Shown: piece after piece, positions 4,847 to 5,061 of the stretch
Layout: each line of letters begins with the position of its first letter
Position numbering within the stretch: the stretch's first letter is position 1
NCBI GenBank assembly: GCA_013331225.1
Contig: DUGV01000295.1
Span: 1-5,061 of the forward strand
Origin: Methanolinea sp.
GTDB taxonomy: Archaea > Halobacteriota > Methanomicrobia > Methanomicrobiales > Methanospirillaceae
DNA: 5,061 nt
Direction of reading: 5' to 3'
Made by a program: the position numbers and the translations under genes
Notes under the pieces: generated by a model
What the model saw: only the letters and a program-made list of their open reading frames with translations
Told to the model about the DNA's origin: nothing
The model's database searches: none

Positions 4847-5061
4847 ATGTCGCCGTCTTTGGATCTCCCCAAGAATTACGAATATTCGGAGGTGGAACGG
4901 CGCTGGCAGGACGCCTGGCGCGATGAAGACAACTATTTTGACCCGGCATCCACGAAGCCCAAGTTCATCATCGACACCCCACCCCCCTATCCCACCGGCA
5001 CGTTTCACATCGGAAATGCCTTCAACTGGTGCTATATTGATTTCATTGCCAGATACCGGAG
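4847..5061 (+). CDS. valS: Valyl-tRNA synthetase, N-terminal part (partial)
   Basis: The first 71 residues of a class I aminoacyl-tRNA synthetase are present; the gene runs past the window end, and the family is usually about 850-900 residues. The enzyme charges tRNA-Val with valine in the cytoplasm. The N-terminal LPKNYEYSEVERRWQDAW, followed by FIIDTPPPYPTGTFHIGN (40-57), is the characteristic opening of archaeal ValRS. The signature HIGH appears as HIGN (54-57), a variant I recall from other euryarchaeal ValRS. NWCYIDFIARYR follows, as expected for the start of the Rossmann catalytic fold. The ATG at 4847 is the natural start: it lies just below a TATA element and gives the normal distance to the signature. 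IleRS and LeuRS fit the PPPYPTG context less well. Confidence 0.93.
   Translation, partial: MSPSLDLPKNYEYSEVERRWQDAWRDEDNYFDPASTKPKFIIDTPPPYPTGTFHIGNAFNWCYIDFIARYR

Noticed and set aside
4545..4949. Minus-strand 134-codon frame across the divergent region
   Set aside because: It overlaps both the DUF92 start in another frame and the valS start, has no initiation signal and no recognisable motif.

Overview
The window looks like a compact stretch of euryarchaeal chromosome, most likely from a methanogen of the Methanomicrobia (Methanomicrobiales-like). This is inferred from gene content: an HVO_0476-type zinc-ribbon protein, a DUF92 membrane protein, a CBS-ParB fusion and an archaeal-type valyl-tRNA synthetase. 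It also fits the TATA-like elements about 25 bases ahead of several starts, and the mix of Shine-Dalgarno-led genes with apparently leaderless ones. I see no mobile element, CRISPR array, rRNA or tRNA.

Layout, left to right. Bases 1-170 (+) are the 3' end of a sugar-nucleotidyltransferase-like gene with a left-handed beta-helix tail. It converges on a CBS-CBS-ParB-like gene (167-952, -), and the two stop codons share one CTAG. Upstream of that on the same strand is a small heat-shock protein of the Hsp20 family (1005-1475, -), with a perfect Shine-Dalgarno and a strong, nearly symmetrical TATA element. Divergent from it is a membrane-anchored extracytoplasmic protein with a faint FKBP resemblance (1697-2401, +). 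It is followed by a small CxxC thioredoxin-like protein (2446-2712, +) that appears leaderless.

The thioredoxin-like gene converges on an HVO_0476-family zinc-ribbon protein (2707-3288, -), again with both stops in one palindrome, CTATAG. Upstream on the minus strand is a 193-base gap (3289-3481) with an unassigned cysteine-rich reading frame, then a DUF92 polytopic membrane protein (3482-4681, -). A divergent 165-base intergenic region leads into the first 71 codons of valyl-tRNA synthetase (4847-5061, +), which runs off the window.

The genes do not form one pathway. The hsp20, FKBP-like and thioredoxin-like genes form a loose protein-quality or redox neighbourhood; DUF92 and the nucleotidyltransferase may relate to isoprenoid and glycan metabolism; valS and the zinc-ribbon gene are housekeeping. 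The items most worth a second look are the CBS-ParB protein, whose GHHR motif recalls the ADP-dependent serine kinase branch of the ParB fold, and the cysteine-rich frame in the 3289-3481 gap. No clear novel multi-gene system is visible.
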